Origin: Ichthyophis bannanicus | Lineage: Eukaryota; Chordata; Amphibia; Gymnophiona; Ichthyophiidae | Length of the DNA: 64,000 nucleotides | Assembly (NCBI GenBank): GCA_033557465.1 | Contig: CM066037.1 | Span: forward strand, 518,622,686-518,686,685 | Direction of reading: 5' to 3' | Shown here: in pieces, positions 41,372 through 51,624 of the stretch | Numbering within the stretch: position 1 is the stretch's first letter | How the letters are laid out: every line of letters starts with the position of its first letter | Notes under the pieces: model-generated | Databases searched by the model: none | The model's input: only the letters and a program-made list of their open reading frames with translations | What the model was told of the DNA's origin: nothing | Position numbers and translations under genes: made by a program

Positions 41372-42408
41372 TCCTTGCTCCCCTTCTCCTGCCGGCAGAG
41401 GTGGAAGAGGTCGTCCTAGCTTCTCGGCGACCTTCTACCCGCAAATGCTACGCCCTTAAATGGCGTCGCTTTTCCGTTTGGTGTACCCAACAGTCTCAGG
41501 ATCCCTTCTCCTGCTCGGTGTCGGTGATCTTGCAGTACTTGCTCTACCTCTCTAATCTGGGACTTAAGTCCAACTCTGTCAAAGTTCACCTCAGTGCTCT
41601 TTCAGCACATCATGTGCCGGTGGACGGCAGACCTCTTTCCAGCGACCCTCTCGTAGCGAGGTTTCTCCGAGGTCTCCTTCTACTTAAACCACCTCTGCGC
41701 CCGCCAGCACCTGACTGGGATCTGAATGTGGTTTTACAGCGGATCACCTGTCCGCCTTTTGAACCTATGGCTACCTGTTCTCTCCGTTTTCTTTCTTGGA
41801 AAACTTTATTCCTGATAGCCCTCACTTCCGCTAGACGCGTAAGTGAATTGCAGGCCCTCGTGTCTGATCCCCCTTACACTCGGTTCTACAAAAATAGGGT
41901 AGTCCTACGGACTCACCCCAAATTTCTTCCAAAAGTGGTCTCCCCTTTTCACATCAATCAGGAGGTGGTACTTCCGACCTTCTTTCCCAGACCACACTCC
42001 AGCCGAGCTGAAATGGTCCTACATACCATGGACTGTAGAAGAGCATTGAACTTCTACCTTGACCGTACGCGGGAGCACCGTAAAGCTGCTCAGCTTTTTG
42101 TGTCTTTTGACCCCAATAGATTGGGGCTCCCGGTCTCCAAGCGTACTCTGTCCATCTGGGTTGCGGACTGTATCGCTTGGGCTTATGGGGCAGCCGGACT
42201 CTCGTTAGAAAGTCGAGTCACGGCTCATTGTGTTCGGGCGAAGGCTACGTCAGTGGCTTACCTCCACTCTGTTCCGCTGGCAGACATCTGCCGGGCCGCT
42301 ACTTGGTCTTCGAGCCAGACTTTTGCGGTCCATTACTGTCTCGAGAGGGAGTCCCGCAGGGACAGTGCTTTCGGACAGGCAGTTCTCCGAAATCTCTTCG
42401 AGGTTTGA
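41341..42408 (+). CDS. A2 tyrosine recombinase
   Basis: The frame is open from 40324, but the domain starts in the RT overlap at NGLAAERVVLAPLLLPAEVE. The core-binding part includes KCYALKWRRFSVWCTQQ and NLGLKSNSVKVHLSALSAHH. The catalytic part has Arg in TSARRVSEL (41833-41838), H-x-x-R in AHCVRAKATS (His 42226, Arg 42235), and Tyr in VHYCLERESRR (42334). It ends AVLRNLFEV at a TGA. In DIRS elements this enzyme recombines a circular cDNA with target DNA, giving insertion without a multi-base duplication. The full R-H-R-Y set is present, so A2 may be able to move. There is no clear start codon for this domain; an overlap-dependent mechanism is likely. Confidence 0.92.
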   Translation, partial: QSNGLAAERVVLAPLLLPAEVEEVVLASRRPSTRKCYALKWRRFSVWCTQQSQDPFSCSVSVILQYLLYLSNLGLKSNSVKVHLSALSAHHVPVDGRPLSSDPLVARFLRGLLLLKPPLRPPAPDWDLNVVLQRITCPPFEPMATCSLRFLSWKTLFLIALTSARRVSELQALVSDPPYTRFYKNRVVLRTHPKFLPKVVSPFHINQEVVLPTFFPRPHSSRAEMVLHTMDCRRALNFYLDRTREHRKAAQLFVSFDPNRLGLPVSKRTLSIWVADCIAWAYGAAGLSLESRVTAHCVRAKATSVAYLHSVPLADICRAATWSSSQTFAVHYCLERESRRDSAFGQAVLRNLFEV

Positions 42409-42535
42409 GCAACTCCTACCCTCCATCCCGGATGTGGGCTACCGGTGGGTAATAATTCAGTGAAGATTCCTTCCTTCTGTACCGCTGAGCTAGAGGGAGC
42501 TCATTTTTTGTGCTTGGGGTCTCCGGTAGCCTTAA

Positions 42536-42650
42536 GCTTGGGAGTCCCATATGTGAGGACTGACTTCCTGCTTGGTCCTGGAGAAAGCGTAGTTACTCAC
42601 CTGTAACAGGTGTTCTCCAGGAGCAGCAGGAATCAGTCCTCACAACCTTC
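42536..42650. repeat. A2 internal complementary region
   Basis: The left half (gtgaggactgacttcctgct, tggtcctggag) complements the left end. After AAA (42584-42586) the right half (gcgtagttactcacctgtaa, caggtgttctccaggagcag) complements the right end. Confidence 0.93.
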
Positions 42651-42726
42651 CCTCCTCCCCTTGGAGTTGCAATCATCTGCTTAAGTTTTTTTGCAAATTT
42701 TTATGCTGTCTTTTAGCTATGTCATC

Positions 42727-42912
42727 AGACTGGCTAAGATGGCACCCTTGGGCGGGAAGGAGACCGCGCATGCGCGCTGCAATTCCCAAAGGCTTCTTTG
42801 AAAGCTGGGGAAAATTGCTCCGCGAGGGCTCCGTCGGCGCCGACGTCACCCATATGTGAGGACTGATTCCTGCTGCTCCTGGAGAACACCTGTTACAGGT
42901 GAGTAACTACGC
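42727..42912 (+). repeat. A2 right inverted terminal repeat
   Basis: Runs from agactggctaagatggcacc through ccgtcggcgccgacgtcacc to the outer cctgttacaggtgagtaact and acgc, followed by TTT. Confidence 0.92.
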
Positions 42913-42915
42913 TTT

Positions 42916-43404
42916 AATGTGTGTGACGTTTTTTTTTTTTTCAAATTTGTTTGGGTGAGGTTCTTTGTGTGACTGGTTTAATTTTTACCTCATGTTTTGG
43001 ATATGTGGTGTGCTACAAAGGCAATATAAGTGCACATGTGCCTTTTTATAAAATAGGTGACTAAACTTACCCCAAATAGCTCACAAATCAGCTTCTGCTC
43101 TGAGATCTGTGTAAGTGTGTGTGCACCTTATATATGTGCATGTTTTATGAAATGCACACGTGCATCACAACTCTGCCCCTGGAAATGCCTATGTGCAGAT
43201 TGTGTAAGCATACGCAAGTGTTTTTTGGCTTGTGCACTTGTACACACCCATCCAATTTTATAACAGCTTTTTCTGCTTGTAAAACATATTTTACAAATTT
43301 ACCTCCATTGTGTGTGAGATGTTACTATTTGCTTTGCATATAACTGTTTTGTGTGTGTAGTTCTAACCTTACCATTCACACCAGCTGCTCAGTACTTTCC
43401 CTCA
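42916..43404. other. Intron sequence between A2 and CR1, nothing recognised
   Basis: Resumes the locus split by A2 (aatgtgtgtgacg). Low coding potential, with TG-rich text around 43100-43345. Confidence 0.55.
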
Positions 43405-43517
43405 GACGTCCTCTGTGCTTCTCATGTTTTCTTCAATTCAGTGTCTTTCTCTGCACTACCTCCACTGGTTAGCTCATCCCTGCCTTGACAACAACAAATA
43501 TTTCCTTAAATTACTTT
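43405..43517 (-). repeat. CR1 LINE 3' fragment, target of A5
   Basis: Reverse-strand CR1 similar to 20913-21040: gtcctctgtgcttctcatgt, cactacctccactggttagc and aaatatttccttaaattact. It is cut at GTT (43518-43520) by A5. Confidence 0.65.
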
Positions 43518-43909
43518 GTTCTCCAGGAACAAGCAAGAAGTCTGTCCTCACATATGGGTGACGTTGGCGCTGACAGAGCCCACATGGAGCATTTCCCCTG
43601 CTGTCAAAGAAAGTCTTTGGGACACGCTACCACGCATGCGTGGTCCCCTTCCCACCCAAAGGTGCCATCTTGCTCAGTCTCCTTTTTCCATGGAGCCCAA
43701 TGGACATATGTCCTGTTTCCCTGGAAAAATCCTTGCTAATTATCCTTAAAAGTTATTTGTCTTGGTTTGCATACCAGTTCCTCTTCTCTCCTAGAGCCTG
43801 TGCCGATCTTGGCGCTGTAATCGGCCCATTTTCCTTTCTTGATTGAGGCTTGCATCGACCAGCATTTGCATCTTTTTTTCACCTGGAGGTCGTCGACCCC
43901 ATCTGGGTG

Positions 43910-45450
43910 TGTCAGACGGCTGCCTAGGGTGAGAACTTACACAATCTTGACGATGCATATATTCATATGATTCTTGCAAGGTATTGTGGGTAATGTAGTT
44001 CTTTCACTCCCAAACACAGCTGAAGACAATAATTGAGTTGTGATACCAGTGGTAAGGCCAATAAAATACTTCTTTTATTGATGGGGTTTAATTCACCCAG
44101 CACAAATATGCTTGGTAGCAATATAAATGAGGTTACTTGCTTGCAGTGTTTAAATGGATAACATAAAGTCACAAAGCAAATCAGAAAACAACCTTCAACT
44201 TGTCAGGCAATTAGCTAATGTTTTCTTAGCAAATAATTACCCAATAAAAAGGCACAAAGAAATGAATAAACTTTGCTGGTTAGGTTAACTTCTGCTTATT
44301 TTCCACTCAGATCCAGCAGTGATTCTCCCTTGCTCACACACACAATCAGGTGCAGCTTTAATTACTATCAATTGTCCAGCTGAACCCTTTAGCTGGCTGG
44401 CTGCTACTGTGTGAACCCAAATCCTGCTTTAGGAGCTGTTTGCAAATGGAATAAAGAACAAAGTTAGGTTTCTTTGTGATGGCTGATGTGTTTGCTCACA
44501 GAAAGCTAGCAATAGCATTGGGATAGAGAACAGTCCATGTAATTAATAGTTTCATCTGCTGTAACTCCCCCTTCATCGATCAGCATAGGGTCACTATCAT
44601 ACATTGGCACAGACGAGTCTTTCAATAAGGCACTATCATGAGAATGCTTATTCCCTTGCTGCCATTCACTATTATAGATAGGGTCTGGATCAGTGTTCAT
44701 ACCTGAGCCTCTCCTGCTATCATAATTCCTCTCTGTATAGCCTGGCCAGTATGTAATCCAGTTCTGATGTCCAGCCTTCCAATCTTGATCCTTGGACACT
44801 GGATCCTCTCTCACATACCTTCTGGCATAGGTCTGAAAGTCCTTTCCACGTGCAGTCTTCTCTCTTCCAGGTAGCCACTGGTGATTCCTATCTCTGCCAT
44901 TCCATTCCTCTGGCTGACTCCAGTCCAATGGACTCTGCTGGCATTTGGAATACCTCCCAGTATAGGTACTGCCTTGGAATCTCCCAGACCTTCCAATGGC
45001 CTTTCTTCTCTTCCTTCCAGAGAGTTTCCTTCTCTCTCTATCCGCTTGGCTTGGCTTCTGCTTCTCGAGATGATGTTGGTGCTTGAGCTGGAAGCTGTTG
45101 CTGTGTCTCTTCCTGAAGCTCTTCCTGTAGCTGTTATCTGTAGAATAAGCTCTATTCTTATTCTGTCCTAATGTCTGCTCCTCCCTAACACAGCGCAGCT
45201 GTGTTGAATCAGGCCCTGCCCTTTGAGATGAGTGCTTAGGGATTACCTCATAGCTCTCTTGATTGCACACACGTTTTCTCACTTCAGCCCCTCTCATGGC
45301 TGCTGGAAACCTGGTGCATTCTGGGACTGGTAGTCTTTTATGTGAAAACTCTGTTTTCTTACTTCTACCAGAACTGACAGGTTGCTTGTTCAGAGTCACA
45401 TCATCTTTTCTATAGCTCCTACCTGAGCTATGATAAGCTTCCTTATCACA
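43910..45450 (-). mobile_element. Solo LTR C2 (family C), 4-bp TSD
   Basis: 1541 bp; on the minus strand TGTGATAAGG ... CCGTCTGACA. Flanked by GGTG on both sides (43906-43909, 45451-45454). Similar to C1 along its length. It contains an AATAAA on its sense strand (reverse complement of tttatt near 44076-44081), fitting an LTR polyadenylation signal. It lies between the A5 left ITR and gag start. Confidence 0.85.
44506..45450 (-). CDS. LTR-encoded ORF of family C, copy C2
   Basis: The frame is open from the first base of the LTR (CDKEAYHSSGRSYRKDD) to a stop just after YMDCSLSQCYC, about 314 codons. It also reads into upstream flank, giving an accidental Met. It shares with C1 the words LNKQPVSSGR, KKTEFSHKRLPVPECTRFP, SQRAGPDS, YTGR, PLDW, DWKAGH, GMNTD and the MDCSLS tail. 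It is basic in the middle and acidic near the C-terminus (PMLIDEGG). No domain is recognised. Both C1 and C2 kept this frame, which argues that it was coding before the solo LTRs formed. Confidence 0.55.
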   Translation of the reverse strand, partial: CDKEAYHSSGRSYRKDDVTLNKQPVSSGRSKKTEFSHKRLPVPECTRFPAAMRGAEVRKRVCNQESYEVIPKHSSQRAGPDSTQLRCVREEQTLGQNKNRAYSTDNSYRKSFRKRHSNSFQLKHQHHLEKQKPSQADRERRKLSGRKRRKAIGRSGRFQGSTYTGRYSKCQQSPLDWSQPEEWNGRDRNHQWLPGREKTARGKDFQTYARRYVREDPVSKDQDWKAGHQNWITYWPGYTERNYDSRRGSGMNTDPDPIYNSEWQQGNKHSHDSALLKDSSVPMYDSDPMLIDEGGVTADETINYMDCSLSQCYC

Positions 45451-45463
45451 GGTGCTCCCCACC

Positions 45464-46005
45464 ATGTCCTCTGGTGGGTTTAAAAAATATGACCGCTGCA
45501 GTCAAACCATGTCAGTGACAGACACCCATGACTGCTGCCTGAGACCGGACCATGACAGCACCTCCTGTGACCAGTGCCAGGCCATGACGCCTAAGAAAAC
45601 AAAAAAAGGTCGGAGTTGCAGGAAAAACTGTTCCCCAGGTTCAACTCAACCCCAGCCTCCCCGATGCTGAGCTCCAAGCCCAACACTTCCCTTGAGGCCC
45701 AAGTGTCCTCGGAATCCAACAGCAGCGGCTCCTCTGAGAAGACCTCGGACCCGGAGAAATAGAAGAAAAAGTCCTCGAAGCCTGCCGAGATGGCACCGGA
45801 GAATCCCTGTAAAACCGCCTGGAGGGACTCGGGCAGCTAAGAGAACCACCCTACCAAGGTCCTCAAGAAGGATTCCTTGGTCGGCGGAGACCGTGTGAGT
45901 TTCATCGAGGCTGTAGTCCTTGTCGAGGACACACTTGTGAGAGTGCCGGCACCGGGTCTGAAATCTTCTGTGCCAGCACCGAAAGCTGTGGAGCCTTCTG
46001 CATCA
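45464..46005 (+). pseudogene. A5 gag head, first copy
   Basis: MSSGGFKKYDRCSQTMSVTD then THDCCLRPDHD and SCDQCQAM is the gag N-terminus with the second Cys pair partly lost. Decayed Ser/Arg-rich text follows to a VSFIEAVVLVEDTL block, the counterpart of VSPVVLLDSPP in A2. The coding then returns to a gag leader near 46006. Stops are frequent. Confidence 0.6.
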
Positions 46006-46121
46006 GGTCTAGTCCTTATTTTTAGGCTCTTTTCCATCTTAGTGCTTTCGCAGCTTTTTTCAACTGCTGGCCATGTCAAGGGTCTTCAACCATGCTGAGG
46101 TCCTTTTTGCCCCAATGGCCA

Positions 46122-47122
46122 CCGGTTTCTAGAAATGTGATTGGTGCTCCAAAAACATGTCCCTCACCGACACACACGACTATTGCCTCTGGTGTCTGGG
46201 TGCCGACCATGACCCGGAGGAATGCTCCCTGTGTAAAAAGATGTCTGCCAAGGCCATCCAGAGCCACTGGCAGAAGCAAGATGACATCTTCCACAAGGCA
46301 GAGTTGACCCCGGTATTCCCGGTGGCCTCACGCCCAAAGTCCCTGCAACTTTGGAGTTGCGTAAAGCCCCTGTGGTTCCTGAGTGGGCTCACAGACACTA
46401 CGAACAAGTGTCTCCGGAGCATGGGCGTAAGAAGACAACGACTTCACGAATCTCATCTTGGGAGACAGACAAGCATGGCAAATCCCGTGCACGGTCCCTC
46501 AGCCCTCGACCAGCATCCGAGGAGTCTGAGTGGGAGCAGCTACGAAAGGTAGCCAGGACCAATACCATGGCCTCTAGTGATGGAGCCCGGTCTCCAGAGG
46601 GCCATCCCAGCGAGGATCCCCCTCTCCTCCTCGACACCTGACCCGTTGATCCCGGCGTCGGTGTCGCAGGATCCCACTCCTGAGTGGGAAACCCAAATGT
46701 TGGCACTGGAACACAGAGTTTCTGCATTCGACTCCCAACAGGCATCAATGCCCGGCCCTGCCGGAGTTCACGCCGAGACCACAGGTACCTCGATGCTGAG
46801 GACATCCCTGGCCGCTAAAGTGATCCCGAGTGTCAGACGTCTTGTGAGGATCCTCGGCGAGGGTCTCAATCTCACTCCTGATCCTCGGGGGCAAAGTCTT
46901 CTCAGGTAAGTGCCTCTGGCTCCAGTCATGCCCTGGCCTCGAGACACTGAAGGCCGGAACCATTGGCTCCCTTGGAGCCACCGAGCCTCGAGTCTTCTTC
47001 GGACTACTCAGACTGAGAGTCTGATGTTGAGATGTCTCTGGAGACTTGGGCCACCAGGATCTCCCCTTGGACCAGTTTCCATTGACTTTGAGGTGCCGGT
47101 CCCCACCTGAGGATACCTCTTT
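46122..47122 (+). pseudogene. A5 gag head, second copy, cut by A3
   Basis: A second N-terminus: TGF(stop)KCDWCSKNMSLTDTHD, YCLWCLGADHDPEECSLC and KKMSAKAIQSH. A long low-complexity middle with stops and shifts follows, up to GPPEDTS at the A3 insertion (47120-47122). The coding continues after A3 as FLEFVRNMARAL at 58565. Together with the first copy this makes a duplicated gag head within A5. Confidence 0.6.
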
Positions 47123-47528
47123 CTCCAGGACCAAGCAGGAAGTTAGTCCTCTCATATGGGTGTCATCAGCGCCGATGAAGCCCCAGCAGAACATTTCCCC
47201 AGCTTTCTATGAAAGCCTTTGGGAATGCAGGCACGCATGCGCGGTTCCCTCCTAAAGGTGCCATCTTACCTCAGTCTCTTTTTTCCGTGAAGCCCGTCGG
47301 ACGTGTGTCCCGTTTTCCCGGTTAAAATCAGATTTTTTAGCAATTTTTTTGCTCTTTTTTTTCTACCGGTTCGATGCCAGTTCCTCTCCTGCCGGGTTCG
47401 GTACACCGGTATCAAGCCCGATTCTTCTTTTTCGGTTTTTGCCCTTCGTGGCTGGCATTCGCGCCCTTTTTTCTCTCTTTCCCTGGAAGGCCGGTCCTTT
47501 GACCTCGCGGGGACTCTTTTTTCCCCGA

Positions 47529-49449
47529 TGGCTTCCAGTGGCTTTAAGAAGTGTGATCGGTGTAAGAAACTAATGTCTCTCACCAACACACACAACTGCT
47601 GCCTTCGGTGCCTTGGCCCCGACCACGATCCTAAGTCATGCGGGGCCTGTGGGAGAATGTCTTCCAAGGCACTACGAAGTCAACAGCAGCAAAAGGAAAG
47701 GCTTTTCTCGGACTCAGCCTCCAACCGGGCCCGGACCTCGTCTGAGGCCTCCACATCTCGGGTTTCTGATCCCGAGTGCCGTCGAAGCTCCTCGGACAAG
47801 GGGTCCCCCGACCGGGAACGCAAGAGGAAGAAGCGGCTCACGAGGGCGTCGTCGGAAGAGGTCCCTGGATCCTCGAGGGCCAGGTCTAAGACCCCCGACC
47901 CTCGCCCCGGGCCTGTGGAACCGGAGAAGCCTGCCAAAGTTCCTCGTGTGGAGCCGGAGTCTGCTGGACACGTAAGCCCCGTAGTCCTCGTGGACTCTCC
48001 TCCCAGGGAGTCGACGTCGGGCCTGGCCCGAGTCGGTGGCTGCTGCGTCTCCCGAGCTGAGTCTCAGGATGACAGCCTTGGAGAGCAGAATGTCTGCCTT
48101 CATGGAGGAGCAGCAGCTGGCACTGATGGCCAGCCTGTCTGGCGCATCTGCCCCGACCACCAGGACATCGACGTCAGTCTACCCCGGAGACCGAGCCCAA
48201 TACTCGAGTCCATTGTGGCTCGGAGTCGACCTCCGTCGCAGTCCCCTTCGACCTCCCGTTCGAGACTGAGGGCGTCGACACTGGTGCTTCTGGCGTCGGG
48301 GCGGGTGCTCCAGGGCCCTGCGGGGTTGGACCCCGATTCTTCCTCAGACGAGTCAGCTTGGGAGACGGAGGACGAGGAGTCTCCCAATACCTTTAAGACT
48401 CTGTGCGTCCCTTCGGTCACACCGCAGTCTGAGCCCCGGAGTAAGTCCCCTCTGGAGGACACCCGGTTCTCAGAGTTCATCTGGGATATGGCCACTGCCT
48501 TGGCTATTCCGGTGGATCCTGAGGAAGAGCCTCGAGCTGAAGAGCTCGAGGCCCTACAGTATGACTCTCCTCCGAAGGAGGCCTTTACTGTCCCGGTTCC
48601 TCCGATGCTGGAGCGGCTCCTCTTCCGTATGTGGGAGGCACCGGCCTCGGCGCCGGTTCCTTAGCAAGCGAGTCGATTCCATCTATCGACTTCGGAAGAG
48701 CCCTGGTTTTCAAAAGGCACAGCTACCACACCATTCCATGGTTGTGGAATCGGCCATGCATCGTCTGAAGAGTCAGAAGATGCACTCTGCAGTGCCTCCT
48801 GGCAGGGAGGCCCGAAACCTCGATGGCGTCGGTAGAAAGTGTTTTCAGGACTCGATGCTTGCTTGCTGTGTCCAGTCTTACCAGCTGTACATGGGCATGT
48901 ACTTGCGAGATCTGGCCAAGGAGTTGGCCGGATTCTCTGCTGGTCTCTCCGGGGAACACTTGCAGAGATTTAAGTCCTTGTCCTCGGGGATTTGGGACTG
49001 CTCAAAGTTCATGTCCCGTGCCGCCTATGATGGCTTCGAGGCTTCGGCCTGAGTTGCGGCAGCCGGTATCGCGACTCGACGCCAGGCATGGCTGCAGTCA
49101 TCGGACCTCGAGCCATGGATTCAGGACAAGTTGGTCGATGTCCCTTGCCGAGGTGAAAACCTTTTTGGCAAGCCCATGACCGAGAAGGCCGCTCAGCTTG
49201 TGACCAAGCACCTCACACAGACAAGGCTGTCGAGGAAGACCTCTGCCCCTTCTCATAAAAAGAAGGGCTCGGGTAAAAAGCCCTTTTACCCGAGGAAGGG
49301 CACTGCCTACAAACAGTACCCACAGTATCAGGCTGCCCAAGCTGCCCCCCAGGATCAGCAAGCCCAAGGGCCAGGGTAATGGGCCCCGTAGGCAGAGGAC
49401 TCCCAAGCCTCAGGCCCCTGCTACCACTCAGCAGGGTAGGGGCTTTTGA
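47529..49449 (+). pseudogene. A3 gag-like ORF, frameshifted
   Basis: Starts MASSGFKKCDRCKKLMSLTN then THNCCLRCLGPDHDP and SCGACGRM, with all the zinc-type Cys/His kept. The frame is lost near 48020 and regained near 48180 (the SSVPRR-like stretch). It is lost again near 48660, where a base change turns the LSKRVDSIY start into a stop. A TGA at 49050 and a shift near 49370 follow. The end is RGF at 49449. It is clearly the same gene as in A2, and non-functional. Confidence 0.82.
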
Positions 49450-51220
49450 CTCCTTGAGCATAGCCTCTCCTCCACTGCTCTCCCATCCCTGCACAGGAGG
49501 TCATCTCGCCCTCTTTGCCCACCAGTGGCCCCTTATAACCGGGGACAGTTGGGTGCTGTAGATAGTCCAAAAGGGCTATGCTCTCCATTTCCACCAACTG
49601 CCACCCCCATACTTCCCAGAGGAGCCTTCAAGGCCTTCTCTACACACAGCCCTTCTCCATCAGGAGCTTCAAGGTCTGTTAGTGGACAAGAGCGGTGGAG
49701 CCTGTGCCTCCCCACCTGCATGGTCACGGATTCTACTCCAGGTATTTCTTGGTGCCCAAAAGGACCGGTGGCCTTCGTCCCATTCTGGACCTCAGGAACC
49801 TCAACAAGTTCCTGGTGAAAGAAAAGTTCAAGATGCTTACTCTTGGAACCCTTCTGCCCTACCTCCGGCAGGGAGATTGGCTATGCTCCTTAGATCTAAA
49901 GGATGCGTACACTCGCATCCTCATTCATCCAGACCACAGAAAATACCTCAGGTTCATTGTGGGAGGAAACCATTATCAGTACAGAGTGCTGCCTTTTGGC
50001 CTCACCTCCGCCCCCAGAGTCTTCACAAAGTGCCTAGCAGTGGTGGCGGCCTACCTGAGAAATCAAGGAATCTTTGTCTTCCCCTATCTGGACGACTGGC
50101 TCATCAGGGGTCAAACAAGTCAGGAAGCAAATCAAGCCACCCTCAGGACTATTGCTCTTCTACAACGCCTGGGGTTTGTCATAAACTTCGCAAAGTGCAC
50201 TTTGCTCCCTTCCCAGAACTTGGAATTCATAGGGGCGAGGTTGGACTCTCTCTTGGCAGAGGCATTCTTACCAGAATACAGAGCCCGCAGGCTGATGGCC
50301 TTGGCAAATCACTTTCTTTGCAAGTCCCTGGTCTCCGCCAGACTCTGCCTGAGGCTTCTGGGCCACATGGCTTCGACAGTACATGTGACCCCCAATACCA
50401 GGCTCCATATGAGGCCTGCACAGTAGTGTCTTAGGGCTCAGTGGTCACAGGCCACAGGCAGCCTCAGGGACAGGATAAGGGTGTCCAGACCTTTTCTGCA
50501 CTCCCTCAACTGGTGGCTACACCCACCCAATCTGCTGAAAGGGGTGCCTTTTCAGATTCCTGGGTACACAGTAGTGCTGACAACTGATGCCTCCTTGCAA
50601 GGCTGGGGAGCTCATTGTCTGGGCAAGTGCACCCTGGGCCTCTGGTCTCCCTGGGAAGCTGCACAGCAAATCAATCTCCTCGAACTCAGAGCTATTCGAT
50701 TGGCACTCAAAGCTTTCACTCCTTCCCTGGCTCACCAGTCTGTCCTGATTCAGACAGACAACCAGGTTGCCATGTTTTATGTGAACAAACAGGGCGGAAC
50801 TGGGTCCCGGCTCCTTTGTCGGGAGGCTCAGGACCTTTGTTCATTTGCCCTCAAGCACAACATGCTCCTCAAAGCTGTGTACCTTCCAGGCCAGGACAGC
50901 TACCTGGCGGACAGGTTAATCAGAATACTGCAGCCCCACGAGTGGCAGCTGCATCCTTCAGTGGTTCAAAGGATCTTCTTGAAATGGGGTCTCCCTTTGA
51001 TAGATCTCCTTGCCAGCCCCATGAACAAGCAACTTCCGCAGTTCTGCTCCAGGCAACCACATCCCCTGCGGATAGCAGCGGATGCTTTTCTGATATCTTG
51101 GTCTCAGGGCCTCCTCTATGCGTTTCCTCCCACGCCCTTGGTGGCCCGAACTCGCTTCAAGACTCTCCAGGACAAGGCTTCGGTCCTGCTGGTGGCTCCC
51201 AGGTGGCCGAGACAGCCTTG
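49450..51220 (+). pseudogene. A3 RT/RNase H, first part, one stop, cut by A4
   Basis: RT from VPPHLHGHGFYSRYFLVPKR (about 49700) through SLDLKDAYTRILIHP, VLPFGLTSAPRVFTKCLAV and FPYLDDWLIRGQ (50083 on). A TAG at 50424-50426 follows RPAQ. RNase H continues in the same frame with LTTDASLQGWGAHC (50580), LELRAIRLAL, QTDNQVAMFYVN and YLADRLIR. The distal part reaches ILVAP-type VLLVAPRWPRQPWF at the A4 insertion. The segment 49450-49690 has frameshifts. The remaining C-terminus lies after A4 (56886 on). Confidence 0.85.
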
Positions 51221-51624
51221 GTTCTCCAGGACCAAGCAGGAAGTCAGTCCTCACTTATGGGTGACGTCGGCGCCGACGGAGCCCTCGCGGAGCAATTTTC
51301 CCCAGCTTTCAAAGAAAGCCTTTGGGAATTGCAGCGCGCATGCGCGGTCCTCTTCCCGCCCAAGGGTGCCATCTTAGCCAGTCTTCTTTTTTCCGCGGAG
51401 CCCTACAGACGTACCCGTCGTGTCCCCGCGAAAAAGTTGATTTTTTCTTCAGAATTTCTCTTATTTTCCATTCGGTTCGACGCCGGTCTTTTTCCCGCCG
51501 GACTCGCGACGCCGGTCTCGAGTCCTCTTCTTATTTTTCGGTTTTTCTGACTTAGTCAGTTTTTCCTTTCGGTTTTTCCCTGGCAGCCCGGTCCTTTGAC
51601 CTCGCCGGGGCCCTTTTTCCCCCG

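Larger units (their letters stand above)
37136..42915 (+). mobile_element. DIRS-type retrotransposon A2, structurally intact
   Basis: A 5780-bp element with TTT at both ends (37136-37138, 42913-42915) and a paralogous empty site at 35251-35253. The inverted termini are nearly identical over about 140 bp, and the internal complementary region holds the junction AAA (42584-42586). All three coding regions are uninterrupted. CpG-rich text such as tcggcgccgacg is retained in the termini. Both features point to a recent insertion. Confidence 0.95.
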
